Assembly (NCBI GenBank): GCA_900313015.1
Contig: OMPR01000008.1
Location: 434,001-498,000, forward strand
Length of the DNA stretch: 64,000 bases
Source of the DNA: Rhodobacteraceae bacterium EL53
GTDB lineage: Bacteria > Pseudomonadota > Alphaproteobacteria > Rhodobacterales > Rhodobacteraceae
Reading direction: 5' to 3'
Position 1 is the stretch's first letter; every line of letters starts with the position of its first letter. A program made the position numbers and the translations under genes. Below the pieces are notes generated by a model. The model made no database searches. It was not told the DNA's origin and saw only the letters and a list, made by a program, of their open reading frames with translations. Positions 28,876 to 41,851 of the stretch are shown here, piece after piece.

Positions 28876-29661
28876 ATGTCGCAGATTCATCCCAGCTCGG
28901 TCATTGAAGACGGCGCTGTTATCGGGGCCGATTGTACGATTGGACCTTTCTGCGTTGTTGGCCCGGACGTTCGTTTGGGGGATCGGGTTGAACTCAAGTC
29001 CCACGTCGTTGTGACCGGGGATACAGAAATCGGCGATGATTCCGTTGTCTTCTCCTTTGCTGTGATTGGCGAAATCCCACAGGATCTGAAATTCAAAGGT
29101 GAACAATGTTCAGTCGTGATCGGGGCAAGAAACCGGATTCGGGAACATGTAACCGTAAATGCCGGTACCGAAGGCGGCGGCGGCATCACACGGATTGGGA
29201 ATGACAATCTGCTGATGGCCGGATGTCATATCGCCCATGATGTACACGTTGGAAATCACGTGGTCATCGTAAATTCAGCGGCAATCGCTGGGCATGTCGT
29301 TATTGATGACAATGTCATTATTGGGGGCTTGTCCGGAGTTCACCAGTTTGTTCGTATCGGGCGCGGCGCCATTGTTGGTGCTGTCACAATGGTCACAAAT
29401 GACGTCATTCCTTATGGCTTGGTTCAGGCCCCGCGTGGGGAGTTGGATGGGTTGAATCTTGTCGGCCTCAAACGACGTGGTGTCTCGCGACAGGATATCA
29501 CATCGCTTCGGGCGGCGTTTCAAATGCTGGCGCAAGGCGAGGGCACGTTTCACGAGCGGGCCAAGCGTTTGGGTGATGAAACCGAAAGCGATTATGTGCG
29601 CGAGATAGTGGAATTTGTGATGGGCGACTCTGATCGGTCCTTCCTAACGCCGGGGAGCTAA
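28876..29661 (+). CDS. lpxA: UDP-N-acetylglucosamine acyltransferase LpxA
   Basis: A 261-residue left-handed beta-helix enzyme that performs the first acylation of lipid A synthesis. Hexapeptide repeats fill residues 5-190, with the catalytic His in the GCHIAHDVHVGN segment; the C-terminal helical domain begins near LVGLKRRG. It follows fabZ by 3 nt and precedes lpxI by 4 nt. Confidence 0.96.
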   Translation: MSQIHPSSVIEDGAVIGADCTIGPFCVVGPDVRLGDRVELKSHVVVTGDTEIGDDSVVFSFAVIGEIPQDLKFKGEQCSVVIGARNRIREHVTVNAGTEGGGGITRIGNDNLLMAGCHIAHDVHVGNHVVIVNSAAIAGHVVIDDNVIIGGLSGVHQFVRIGRGAIVGAVTMVTNDVIPYGLVQAPRGELDGLNLVGLKRRGVSRQDITSLRAAFQMLAQGEGTFHERAKRLGDETESDYVREIVEFVMGDSDRSFLTPGS

Positions 29662-29665
29662 CACC

Positions 29666-30460
29666 ATGCTTGCACTCATCGTCGGATCGGGTGGGTTGCC
29701 TGCCGAAGTTGTGGCGCGTTTGCCAAATGCGCCTTTGGTTTTCGCCCTCGAGGGATTTACCCCCGACGAGGTGCAGGTTGATCGTTCCTTTCGGTTGGAA
29801 ACTCTTGGAACCCTGATTGCCGAGATCAAAGACAAAGGCGTCACTGATGTGTGCTTTGTCGGCTCTATTCAGCGACCACCAGTTGATCCGTCGCGGATAG
29901 ATGCTGCAACGATGCCTTTGGTGCCGATCATTCAGAAGGCGTTGATGGCCGGGGATGACGGGGCTTTGCGCGCGGTGATCGAGATTTTCGAGCATGCTGG
30001 GTTGCATGTGCGCGCGGCGCATGAATTGGCGCCAGACCTGCTGCCTGAGGTTGGTTGCCCAACGAAGGCGCAGCCTTCGGACACGGATCACGCGGATGCC
30101 TCCCGAGGATCTGAAATCGTGCAATGCATGTGTGCCGCTGACGTGGGGCAGGCCTGTGTCGTTTTGCGTCGTCAGGCGTTGGCGATCGAAGGGGTGTTTG
30201 GAACAGATTGGATGCTGCAATCGCTAACCCAACGGCCTGATGCGGGCGGCGGTATTTTGTTCAAAGCCCCAAAACCTGATCAAGACCGCAGGGTGGACCT
30301 GCCAACCATCGGAGCGGGAACCGTCACCGCTGCTGTAGCCGCGGGCCTAGCGGGCATTGTGATAGAACAAGGTGGTGTCATAGTTTTGGATTGGGACCAT
30401 GTGGTGGGCGAATGTGACCGCCTTGGCCTATTTCTATGGGTTCGTGAGCGAGCCGTCTGA
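29666..30460 (+). CDS. lpxI: UDP-2,3-diacylglucosamine pyrophosphatase LpxI
   Basis: A 264-residue protein of the LpxI (DUF1009) family, which replaces LpxH in many alphaproteobacteria and hydrolyses UDP-2,3-diacylglucosamine to lipid X. The opening LALIVGSGGLPAEVV, the GSIQRPPVDPS motif and the late KAPKPDQDRRVDLPTIG block are family marks. It sits between lpxA and lpxB, sharing one base with the latter. Confidence 0.93.
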   Translation: MLALIVGSGGLPAEVVARLPNAPLVFALEGFTPDEVQVDRSFRLETLGTLIAEIKDKGVTDVCFVGSIQRPPVDPSRIDAATMPLVPIIQKALMAGDDGALRAVIEIFEHAGLHVRAAHELAPDLLPEVGCPTKAQPSDTDHADASRGSEIVQCMCAADVGQACVVLRRQALAIEGVFGTDWMLQSLTQRPDAGGGILFKAPKPDQDRRVDLPTIGAGTVTAAVAAGLAGIVIEQGGVIVLDWDHVVGECDRLGLFLWVRERAV

Positions 30461-31620
30461 TGCGTGTCTTTATCCTGGCCGGTGAACCGTCGGGTGACCG
30501 GCTTGGTGCGGCATTGATGGAGGGTTTGAAAACCCTCTGTCCTGATGTGCGCTTTGATGGGATCGGTGGACCACTGATGCAAGGGCAGGGGCTGGTCAGC
30601 CGGTTTCCCATGCAAGAACTGAGCATCATGGGCCTGACTGAAGTGTTGCCCAAGTATTTTCATCTGAAGAAGCGGATTGCTGAAACTGCGGAACGGGTGC
30701 TGGAAACCCAACCCGATGTGATGATCACAATCGACAGCCCGGATTTTTGCCTGCGGGTTGCAAAGATCGTCAAAGCAGCCAGTAACATCCATACCGTACA
30801 CTATGTTGCGCCCAGTGTTTGGGCATGGCGTCCGAAACGGGCGGACAAGATGGCGGCTGTCATTGATCATGTTCTGGCTCTGCTGCCGTTTGAACCTCCA
30901 TATATGGAGGCGGCTGGCACAGCCTGTGATTTCGTGGGGCACCCAGTGGTTGGTGAACCACAAGCAACCGAAGAAGAGATCACCGCATTCCGCGCGCATT
31001 ATGGTTTGGGCGATGCGCCTGTTCTGCTGGCGTTACCCGGATCGCGACGTGGTGAAGTGAGCAAGCTAACCCCGATATTTGGGCAAGGGTTGAAACCATT
31101 CCTTGCCAATCATCCAGACATGCGCGTTGTTGTGCCGGCAACGCCAAACGTCGCGGCATTGGTAACTGAGCTTGTCAAAGATTGGCCGGGAAATCCGGTT
31201 GTCATCAACCCTAGTGAATTTGACCAAGACATTGCCAAGAGCCATAAACGAGCGGCGTTCGCTACTGCTTCGATGGCCTTGGCAGCCTCTGGTACTGTGT
31301 CGCTTGAATTGGCCGCTGCACATACGCCAATGGTGATCGCGTACAAATTCAGCTGGCTGACCCATACCATCATGGAAAAGATGGCGCTGATTGATACCGT
31401 CACACTGGTCAATCTTGTCAGTGAGACCCGGACCATTCCCGAAAACCTTGGCCCAGCCTGCTTGCCCGAGAATATCGCAGCAGGCTTGACGCATGTATTC
31501 GAAAACCCAGAAGAGCAGGCAGAGGCGATGCGCATCACGATGGAACGTCTCGGTCGCGGTGGCGAAGATCCCGGCCTTCGGGCGGCGCGTGCGGTTTTGG
31601 CCAGACTGCCAAAAGGGTAA
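30460..31620 (+). CDS. lpxB: Lipid-A-disaccharide synthase
   Basis: A 386-residue GT-B glycosyltransferase that joins lipid X and UDP-diacylglucosamine. AGEPSGDRLGAALM at the start, FDGIGGPLM, the HYVAPSVWAWRPKRADKM block, LALPGSRRGEVSKL and SGTVSLELAAAHTPMVIAYK are all recognisable. The start overlaps lpxI by one base. Confidence 0.96.
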   Translation: MRVFILAGEPSGDRLGAALMEGLKTLCPDVRFDGIGGPLMQGQGLVSRFPMQELSIMGLTEVLPKYFHLKKRIAETAERVLETQPDVMITIDSPDFCLRVAKIVKAASNIHTVHYVAPSVWAWRPKRADKMAAVIDHVLALLPFEPPYMEAAGTACDFVGHPVVGEPQATEEEITAFRAHYGLGDAPVLLALPGSRRGEVSKLTPIFGQGLKPFLANHPDMRVVVPATPNVAALVTELVKDWPGNPVVINPSEFDQDIAKSHKRAAFATASMALAASGTVSLELAAAHTPMVIAYKFSWLTHTIMEKMALIDTVTLVNLVSETRTIPENLGPACLPENIAAGLTHVFENPEEQAEAMRITMERLGRGGEDPGLRAARAVLARLPKG

Positions 31621-31626
31621 CGGAGC

Positions 31627-32205
31627 ATGGATATCCTGGCCTTTGCGCTCTCTGCTGGGTTGGCGCAAATTTTAACAAACATTGACAATCTTGCTGCCCT
31701 ATTGGGGCTAAGCCTTGTTATGGGGCCTTGGCGGTCCATCCTCGCATACATGCTTGCACAAGGGCTGATCCTGACCGCTGCTATGGGCGTGGCACTAGGG
31801 GCCAATCAGGTGCAATTCGGGTCGGCTGGGCTGCTTGGGCTGATCCCGCTTTTTTTGGGCATGCGCGGTGTCTGGAAGCAGTTCGGGTCGGCAGAAAATA
31901 GCGCGGAGCAAGGTTTTTCTGGCCGTACATCCCTAATGATGACAACGGTTCTTTTTCTCAGCCTGTCTTTGGACAGTTTCGCAGTGATGACGCCGCTTTT
32001 GGTCGAGTCTAGCCCGGTTTATCGCGGCGCAGCGCTAATTGGAGCTTTGATGGCTGTGGTGTTGCTTGGGGCGATCGGGCTGGTGTTTACAAAAACAGCC
32101 AGACCAACGGGTTCGTGGATCAGCAAGTTTGAAAGACTTGCCCCTTACGTTATGATTTGTGCGGGGCTGTACGTCTTGCTCGATAGCGGTACAGATGGGC
32201 TCTGA
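31627..32205 (+). CDS. CadD-like small membrane transporter
   Basis: A 192-residue protein with about six transmembrane helices. The NIDNLAALLGL motif in the first helix and SLDSFAVMTPLL in the fourth form the duplicated acidic signature seen in CadD/LysE-superfamily exporters. It starts 7 nt after lpxB and ends tail to tail with mnmA. Metal export is a family-based guess; a role linked to the envelope operon is also possible. Confidence 0.6.
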   Translation: MDILAFALSAGLAQILTNIDNLAALLGLSLVMGPWRSILAYMLAQGLILTAAMGVALGANQVQFGSAGLLGLIPLFLGMRGVWKQFGSAENSAEQGFSGRTSLMMTTVLFLSLSLDSFAVMTPLLVESSPVYRGAALIGALMAVVLLGAIGLVFTKTARPTGSWISKFERLAPYVMICAGLYVLLDSGTDGL

Positions 32206-32211
32206 GGCGGG

Positions 32212-33357
32212 TTAGTACCCGCGCCAGATCCATCCACCGCCAAAGATGCGGCTGCTATCAGAATCATAGAAGACACAGGCCTGACCGGGCGATACGCCTT
32301 CCTCGGGGGTCAACAGTTCAACTTCGGCTGTTGTGTCGCTCAGCGGGCGAATGATTGCCTCACGTGGGGGGCGTGTTGATCGGACCTTGACCGAAACATG
32401 CCATTCCTTTTGCGAAGTAAACGGGGCGTCGCCCAACCAGTTGATTTCGCGGACGGGAATGGTGCGGGTGACCAGCAACTCTTTGGGGCCCACAACAACC
32501 TGCTTTTTATCTACATCCAGCCGCACAACATAGAGCGGTTCGCTCAAACCACCGATGCCGAGACCACGGCGTTGTCCAATCGTGTAGTGGATGACGCCGT
32601 TATGTTCGCCCAAGATGCGGCCATCGCTGTGGACGATCTGACCGGGCTCAGCGGCACCAGGGCGTAATTTTTCGATGACACTGGCGTAATCTCCATCAGG
32701 CACGAAACAAATGTCCTGACTGTCTGGTTTGTCCGCCACCGCCAAACCATACTGAGCGGCCATTTCGCGTGTGGCGTCTTTCGATGGCAGGTGACCTAAT
32801 GGGAAGCGAAGATAATCGAGTTGCTCTGGGGTGGTTGAGAACAGAAAGTAACTTTGGTCGCGGTTTGCATCCTCGGCTGAATGCAATTCAGACCCATTGG
32901 ATCCGACTTTACGCTGGATGTAATGACCGGTCGCCATGCAGTCCGCTTCTAGATCTTTGGCAGTCTCCAGCAGATCCTTGAATTTGACTCGTTCATTGCA
33001 GCGAATGCATGGAACAGGTGTCGCACCCGCCAAATAGCTGTCGGCGAACTCATCAATCACCGCATCCTTAAAAATGTTCTCATAATCTAGGACGTAATGA
33101 GGGAAACCACGTTCGGCAGCAACGCGACGCGCATCGTGGATATCAATGCCTGCGCAGCACGCACCTTTCTTGGCTAGCGCCGCGCCGTGATCATAAAGCT
33201 GAAGTGTCACGCCAACGACATCATAGCCCTGATCGGCCAAGTATGCTGCAACTACAGAGCTATCGACGCCACCGGACATAGCCACAACAACCCGCGTTTC
33301 AGCAGGTGGCTTGGCAAATCCAAGTGAGTTCAGCGGGTGTTCTGCATCAAGCGCCAT
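32212..33357 (-). CDS. mnmA: tRNA-specific 2-thiouridylase MnmA
   Basis: A 381-residue enzyme that thiolates U34 of Lys, Glu and Gln tRNAs. The PP-loop is [15 protein letters not shown] (28-42). The first catalytic cysteine is in [11 protein letters not shown] and the second in QDICFVPDG. The C-terminal barrel includes the VVVGP and [18 protein letters not shown]-like regions. GGAG lies 8 nt before the ATG. It diverges from sciP across 130 bp. Confidence 0.95.
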   Translation of the reverse strand: MALDAEHPLNSLGFAKPPAETRVVVAMSGGVDSSVVAAYLADQGYDVVGVTLQLYDHGAALAKKGACCAGIDIHDARRVAAERGFPHYVLDYENIFKDAVIDEFADSYLAGATPVPCIRCNERVKFKDLLETAKDLEADCMATGHYIQRKVGSNGSELHSAEDANRDQSYFLFSTTPEQLDYLRFPLGHLPSKDATREMAAQYGLAVADKPDSQDICFVPDGDYASVIEKLRPGAAEPGQIVHSDGRILGEHNGVIHYTIGQRRGLGIGGLSEPLYVVRLDVDKKQVVVGPKELLVTRTIPVREINWLGDAPFTSQKEWHVSVKVRSTRPPREAIIRPLSDTTAEVELLTPEEGVSPGQACVFYDSDSSRIFGGGWIWRGY

Positions 33358-33487
33358 GGGGCAGCTCCAGTCCGAGTTAAGGAAGACTGGCAGAATATAG
33401 GAAAATCCTAGACACTCTCAAGGGGCGGTTTCACCGCACGTTAAGTAGGCTGTTCGAAAGTTTCATCACTAGCAGAAAGGACAGGTG

Positions 33488-33766
33488 ATGTTTTTGCGAA
33501 AAGTCGAAGGCCCAGGGGCCGTAACTTTGCCAGATGGCACAATTATGACGCGATCTGATTTGCCGTCTCCTGGCACGTCAAGGTGGGTTGCCTCACGCAA
33601 GATTGCCGTTGTCAGGGGGGTGTTATACGGTCTGATTACCCTGTCAGATGCCAAGAAAATGTATGGCCTCAGTGATGAGGAATTCAATGGATGGGTGTCT
33701 GCATTGGCAGATCATGGTGAAGATGCGCTAAAAACAACTTCCATAAAAAAATATCGACAACTTTAG
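33488..33766 (+). CDS. sciP: CtrA inhibitor SciP (DUF1153)
   Basis: A 92-residue helix-turn-helix protein of the DUF1153 family. In Caulobacter, SciP binds CtrA and blocks its recruitment of RNA polymerase. The conserved PGAVTLPDG, RWVASRKIAVVRGV and LSDEEFNGWVSA segments are intact. AAGGA stands 7 nt before the ATG at 33488. It is followed 99 bp later by ctrA itself, placing regulator and antagonist side by side. Confidence 0.88.
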   Translation: MFLRKVEGPGAVTLPDGTIMTRSDLPSPGTSRWVASRKIAVVRGVLYGLITLSDAKKMYGLSDEEFNGWVSALADHGEDALKTTSIKKYRQL

Positions 33767-33865
33767 GTTGATGATACATAATTTAATTATCGGTAACGCG
33801 GGGTTAACCTTTATTGGCCACGGTTGATCTCAACACGGGACTAAGTTTAAGGCGGAGAAATAGAC

Positions 33866-34582
33866 ATGCGTATACTTCTGGTTGAAGATGATCCAACGAC
33901 ATCTAAAAGCATTGAGTTGATGCTAACCCACGCGAACCTGAATGTTTACGCCACGGATTTGGGGGAAGAGGGGATAGATCTGGCCAAGCTCTATGATTAC
34001 GATCTCATTTTATTAGACCTCAATCTTCCGGATATGAACGGACATGAGGTTTTGCGGCAATTGCGGATGTCTCGGATTGAAACACCGATTCTCATTCTGT
34101 CAGGCGAAGACGACACCGATAACAAGATTAAGGGCTTTGGGTTTGGTGCAGATGATTATCTGACAAAGCCTTTTCATCGTGAAGAGTTGGTCGCGCGTAT
34201 TCATGCCATCATCCGACGGTCCAAGGGCCATTCTCAGTCGGTGATTAAAACGGGGATGATTTCGGTGAACCTGGACGCCAAAACAGTAGATGTGGAAGGG
34301 CAACCGGTACATTTGACTGGCAAAGAATACCAAATGTTGGAACTGTTAAGCCTTCGCAAAGGCACGACACTGACCAAGGAAATGTTCCTGAACCATTTGT
34401 ATGGCGGTATGGATGAGCCTGAATTGAAGATTATTGATGTGTTCATCTGTAAACTGCGCAAAAAACTCAGCAATGCCACAAATGGCGAAAGCTACATCGA
34501 AACGGTTTGGGGCCGGGGGTATGTTCTTCGTGACCCTCAACCGGTCGACATGCCTGACTCACGTATTGCGGTTAACGCCTAG
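33866..34582 (+). CDS. ctrA: Cell-cycle/motility response regulator CtrA
   Basis: A 238-residue OmpR-type response regulator. The receiver has the acidic pocket EDD (7-9), phosphoacceptor Asp51 in LLDLNLPD and the conserved Lys in DDYLTKPF. The winged helix ends in [15 protein letters not shown]. In Rhodobacterales CtrA controls flagella and gene transfer agent rather than being essential. GGAG is 9 nt upstream. No perfect TTAA-N7-TTAA box was found in its own leader. Confidence 0.96.
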   Translation: MRILLVEDDPTTSKSIELMLTHANLNVYATDLGEEGIDLAKLYDYDLILLDLNLPDMNGHEVLRQLRMSRIETPILILSGEDDTDNKIKGFGFGADDYLTKPFHREELVARIHAIIRRSKGHSQSVIKTGMISVNLDAKTVDVEGQPVHLTGKEYQMLELLSLRKGTTLTKEMFLNHLYGGMDEPELKIIDVFICKLRKKLSNATNGESYIETVWGRGYVLRDPQPVDMPDSRIAVNA

Positions 34583-34610
34583 CATTTAGAGCATCTTGAA
34601 TTGACCACCC

Positions 34611-38915
<4,305 letters not shown>

Positions 38916-38922
38916 AATCTGG

Positions 38923-38957
38923 TGTGGAACATGTCTTTTGATGTGTTCCACATTTTG
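38923..38957 (+). terminator. Terminator of ligA-recG
   Basis: A perfect 9-bp stem TGTGGAACA/TGTTCCACA (38923-38931 with 38944-38952), then TTTTGG, 8 nt after the recG stop. U-tract short. Confidence 0.65.
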
Positions 38958-39039
38958 GTCTCAATGCCATGAAAGCCGAAAAAGAAAAATTCGTTAAGTT
39001 CCAGTGTATTACCTTGAAATACCTCAAATGTTCGCAAAT

Positions 39040-39054
39040 GTTCTCTAAAAGTTC
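39040..39054 (+). promoter_or_regulatory. LexA (SOS) box
   Basis: GTTC-N7-GTTC (39040-39043 and 39051-39054) matches the alphaproteobacterial LexA consensus exactly; a third GTTC at 39030-39033 lies 6 nt further upstream. It is 70 bp before the ATG of the 40-aa peptide and 125 bp after recG. Confidence 0.75.
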
Positions 39055-39124
39055 TTTACAGGGCGCTCTAGAAATGAGAACAAAAGGTCAACAAAAGTTT
39101 AACCCTCTAGCCCGGAGTTTAACC

Positions 39125-39247
39125 ATGTTGACCGAGATTAAATCTGTTCTGTCCCGGACGCAGCACACGCTGATCCAAGATTCCCTAGGGGCCGCATCCC
39201 TTGTCGTGATGTTGTTGGTTGGTCTTCATTTGCCGGGATTAATCTAA
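39125..39247 (+). CDS. SOS-boxed small membrane peptide (40 aa)
   Basis: A 40-codon frame with GGAG 7 nt before the ATG. The product has a basic, amphipathic N-terminal half (residues 1-18) and one transmembrane helix (about 19-40) ending HLPGLI. A perfect LexA box lies 70 bp upstream and a terminator starts 10 nt after the stop, so the transcript carries only this gene. Size, topology and control resemble the Caulobacter SOS division inhibitor SidA (29 aa), although no sequence match is claimed. The function is an inference. Confidence 0.65.
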   Translation: MLTEIKSVLSRTQHTLIQDSLGAASLVVMLLVGLHLPGLI

Positions 39248-39256
39248 CCACTTTTC

Positions 39257-39280
39257 AGGGCCATAGCGCCCTTTGTTTTT
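39257..39280 (+). terminator. Terminator of the SOS-boxed peptide gene
   Basis: A 5-bp stem AGGGC/GCCCT (39257-39261 with 39268-39272) followed by TTGTTTTT, 10 nt after the stop. Confidence 0.65.
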
Positions 39281-39376
39281 CTGCCTGCGTTCTTGTGCCG
39301 ACTCAAACTGCATCCTGTCCCATTCGATGCGAGGGTGACCTGCCTGTCCATACCCATCTAGAACCTGCCTCGGTTC

Positions 39377-39452
39377 TATAATGGTCGGATCCCACACAAG
39401 ACCCGCACAACTGGCCGCCGCACTCTCCTGTCAAAGAGTGCGGCGGTTTTTT
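39377..39452 (+). ncRNA. Candidate short RNA with strong terminator
   Basis: A perfect 12-bp stem (39415-39426 with 39435-39446) and six Ts form an excellent + strand terminator, yet the nearest upstream gene already has its own terminator. A perfect TATAAT at 39377-39382 lies 33 nt before the stem, so a transcript of about 60 nt starting near 39389 is possible. No good -35 is seen. Confidence 0.4.
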
Positions 39453-39473
39453 ATTTGATAAGAGGGATGCGCT

Positions 39474-39926
39474 TCAAGCGCAGTGCGTTTGCTCTGCCTG
39501 TTCCATCGCTTCCAGCGTCGCTTCAAGGGCGAGCAAGATTGATGCGTGACGGTTTTTATATTCACGTGCAGGCAATAGAACTTCTAACCCATCAAATGGG
39601 GCATCGGGTGCAGGTCCATCTTGTTTCAACATGGCTTTCAACTGATCCCGCGCGGTTTGAACCTGCTCGCGCGTGGCTCCAAGAATCGCTCCCCCAACAA
39701 CCGATGCCGATGCCTGTCCCAAGGCACAGGCTTTGACATCCTGACCAAAGGCCGAAACTTTGCCATCCGTCATCTTCACATCGACCGTAACGGTCGACCC
39801 GCACAGGGGCGAGCGACGCTTGATCGTCGCATCTGGACTATCAAGACGGTCAATATGGGGGATATCAGCAGCAAGGGCCAGAATTCTGGCAGAATAGAGC
39901 TTGATCAGGTCGGTGTCGCCGGACAT
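39474..39926 (-). CDS. NifU/IscU-like iron-sulfur scaffold-family protein
   Basis: A 150-residue protein of the NifU N-terminal/IscU-like family found in alphaproteobacteria. Candidate ligand cysteines are Cys42 in RRSPLCGST, Cys67 in KACALGQAS and a third in the final HCA. True IscU has a different third-cysteine context, so the exact role in Fe-S assembly is not proven. The ATG at 39926 has GAGG about 9 nt upstream; the frame extends 18 codons further without support. Divergent from hisI, 67 bp apart. Confidence 0.75.
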   Translation of the reverse strand: MSGDTDLIKLYSARILALAADIPHIDRLDSPDATIKRRSPLCGSTVTVDVKMTDGKVSAFGQDVKACALGQASASVVGGAILGATREQVQTARDQLKAMLKQDGPAPDAPFDGLEVLLPAREYKNRHASILLALEATLEAMEQAEQTHCA

Positions 39927-39993
39927 GGCTTTTCCTCTTTGGACATTCCTCATACATAGTACCGGAAATTCTCGATGCAAAAGGTTTTCGCAG

Positions 39994-40353
39994 ATGTCCT
40001 TCGACCCGACGAGCTTGATCTATAATGACGCTGGCCTGATTCCAGCAATCGCGCAGGATGAACACACCGGAGAGGTGCTGATGATGGCCTGGATGAATGC
40101 CGAGTCGGTCGTTAAAACGCTTGAAACCCATCGCGTCACCTATTGGTCACGGTCGCGCCAATCGTTCTGGGTCAAGGGCGAAAGTTCGGGCCATGTGCAG
40201 GAATTGGTGGATTTCCGGGTGGATTGTGACCGTGATTGTTTACTGGTTGTCGTTCGCCAGACTGGTCCAGCCTGCCACACAAACCGGCGAAGCTGTTTTT
40301 ATACTTCGGTCCAATCGGGTGAAGAGGTCGAGTTGATGGCCCCAATGGTATAG
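39994..40353 (+). CDS. hisI: Phosphoribosyl-AMP cyclohydrolase
   Basis: A 119-residue monofunctional HisI, third step of histidine synthesis. The metal motif is DCDRDC (77-82), with further zinc cysteines Cys94 (PACHT) and Cys101. AWMNAESV and [10 protein letters not shown] are the other conserved blocks. The ATG at 39994 has AAGG 9 nt upstream; the frame is open further upstream, but those codons overlap the scaffold gene on the other strand. No HisE domain is fused. Confidence 0.95.
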   Translation: MSFDPTSLIYNDAGLIPAIAQDEHTGEVLMMAWMNAESVVKTLETHRVTYWSRSRQSFWVKGESSGHVQELVDFRVDCDRDCLLVVVRQTGPACHTNRRSCFYTSVQSGEEVELMAPMV

Positions 40354-40363
40354 CTGGGGCTGT

Positions 40364-41203
40364 TTACAAACCGACGAGGGTCCGGATCTTTGACGGGCTC
40401 ACCCCGTCTGCTCGGTATTTAGAAATCGCACGCGCATCATCGCGTTTCGCGAGCCGTTTGCCTTGCTCATCTCGGATCAATCCGTGGTGATGGTAAATCG
40501 GTGTTGGCAGGTCCAATAGCGCCTGCAACACCATTTGCAGAAATGTCGTCTGATATAGATCCTCACCCCTTACAACATGCGTAATCTCTTGCTCTGCATC
40601 GTCGATGACGGCGGCCAGTACATAAGATGGGGTTTCAATTTCCTTTCGGCCCAAGACCGGATCCCCGACATCTCGCATCAACTGTTTAGGATCTAATTGA
40701 TGGGTTCCCGAGTGCTTTGCGCCGGTTTCGATCATGTTAAGCGGGCCAAGGGTTTTCAAGGCGCGCGCCAAGTTCAAGCGCAAGGCATCACCGGATTGGC
40801 GCGTATCCATTTTGCGGTGCCGGCACATGCCCGGATAAACTCCCGGCGCAAGCGGTACACCTTCTTGCGGCGCGGATAGGGCGGCTTTGATATCGCTGCG
40901 CCGACACGAACAGGGGTAGATCAGTCCACGCTCTGCCAGTTTCATCAGAGCTGTATTGTAATGCGGTAGGTGTTCTGACTGACGAAGCACGGGATACTCC
41001 CACGTGAGGCCTAGCCAAGTCAGATCGTTGTATATCTGCTGCTCCCAAGCAAGTCTGGACCGGCCGGTATCTGTATCCTCGATACGCAGCAAGAAACGTC
41101 CCTCCTGAGCCTGAGCCATGTCAAACGCAAGCAATGCAGAATAGGCGTGCCCCAAGTGCAAAGGCCCCGTTGGTGATGGGGCGAACCGAGTGGTGAATGT
41201 CAC
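40364..41203 (-). CDS. gluQ: Glutamyl-Q tRNA(Asp) synthetase
   Basis: A 279-residue truncated GluRS paralog that attaches glutamate to queuosine in tRNA(Asp). It has the class I HLGH motif (16-19) after APSPTGPL, a cysteine-rich zinc region (CSCRRSD ... CRH), and the GKRLAKRD version of KMSKS, and it lacks the anticodon-binding domain. The start overlaps the methyltransferase stop by 4 nt. Confidence 0.92.
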   Translation of the reverse strand: MTFTTRFAPSPTGPLHLGHAYSALLAFDMAQAQEGRFLLRIEDTDTGRSRLAWEQQIYNDLTWLGLTWEYPVLRQSEHLPHYNTALMKLAERGLIYPCSCRRSDIKAALSAPQEGVPLAPGVYPGMCRHRKMDTRQSGDALRLNLARALKTLGPLNMIETGAKHSGTHQLDPKQLMRDVGDPVLGRKEIETPSYVLAAVIDDAEQEITHVVRGEDLYQTTFLQMVLQALLDLPTPIYHHHGLIRDEQGKRLAKRDDARAISKYRADGVSPSKIRTLVGL

Positions 41204-41814
41204 GCTTTTTCAACAATATAAATGTTGGAGTTCAAGTTTATATTCGGCAGGTGAGGTCCGTATTTTTTCACCAATAAACGCGCAGCACCCGGATCCAGCC
41301 ACCCGTTCAGGCGCCCCTCGAAAGCACGATCTGCAATAGCATGATCGTTGAAAGAAAAGGCCAAAATACCGCCTTTGGGCAAGGCATTCATCACCAGATC
41401 AAAAGTTTCAGGTGGAGCAGCGCCAACACCAATCACGCCACAGGCGACAATGACGGCATAACGCCCAGATTCAACCGGAGTTGGAGATGAGATATCAAGC
41501 GCACTCAAGTCGCGGTAAACATTGTGCTGTCGGGCTTTGGAGAGCATTTCGGGGGACGGATCGACACCATCCACGATATGAAATCCAACCCGCCGCAGTT
41601 CCACCCCACACAGACCAGTGCCGCACCCATAATCAAGGATCTCGATGGCAGGGTCTTTGAGATGATCCCACAACGCGGCAGCCAATCGGGTCGGCGTCGC
41701 ATAACCATTTTCCGCTAATTCAGTCTCATAGGACTCAGCCCACTTGTCGTAATGGGCCAGAGTCTCTTCTACGCTTTCAAGCCCGTAAGCCTTGTTCAGG
41801 AATTTGTCGCTCAT
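41200..41814 (-). CDS. Class I SAM-dependent methyltransferase
   Basis: A 204-residue Rossmann-fold methyltransferase. SAM-binding motif I is DYGCGTGLCGVEL, motif II VDPSPEMLSKA, and the AVIVACGVIGVGAAPP stretch forms motif IV. The substrate is not visible. It is translationally coupled to gluQ, which follows, and could act on a tRNA or a small metabolite; there is no direct evidence for either. Confidence 0.8.
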   Translation of the reverse strand: MSDKFLNKAYGLESVEETLAHYDKWAESYETELAENGYATPTRLAAALWDHLKDPAIEILDYGCGTGLCGVELRRVGFHIVDGVDPSPEMLSKARQHNVYRDLSALDISSPTPVESGRYAVIVACGVIGVGAAPPETFDLVMNALPKGGILAFSFNDHAIADRAFEGRLNGWLDPGAARLLVKKYGPHLPNINLNSNIYIVEKA

Positions 41815-41851
41815 GCCGATATGTTACGCGCAGGTTCCGATACCCGTCCAG

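Noticed and set aside
33767-33865. CtrA autoregulatory site in the ctrA leader
   Set aside because: The AT-rich TTAATTATCGGTAAC has the wrong spacing or half-site for TTAA-N7-TTAA, and no GANTC methylation site is present.
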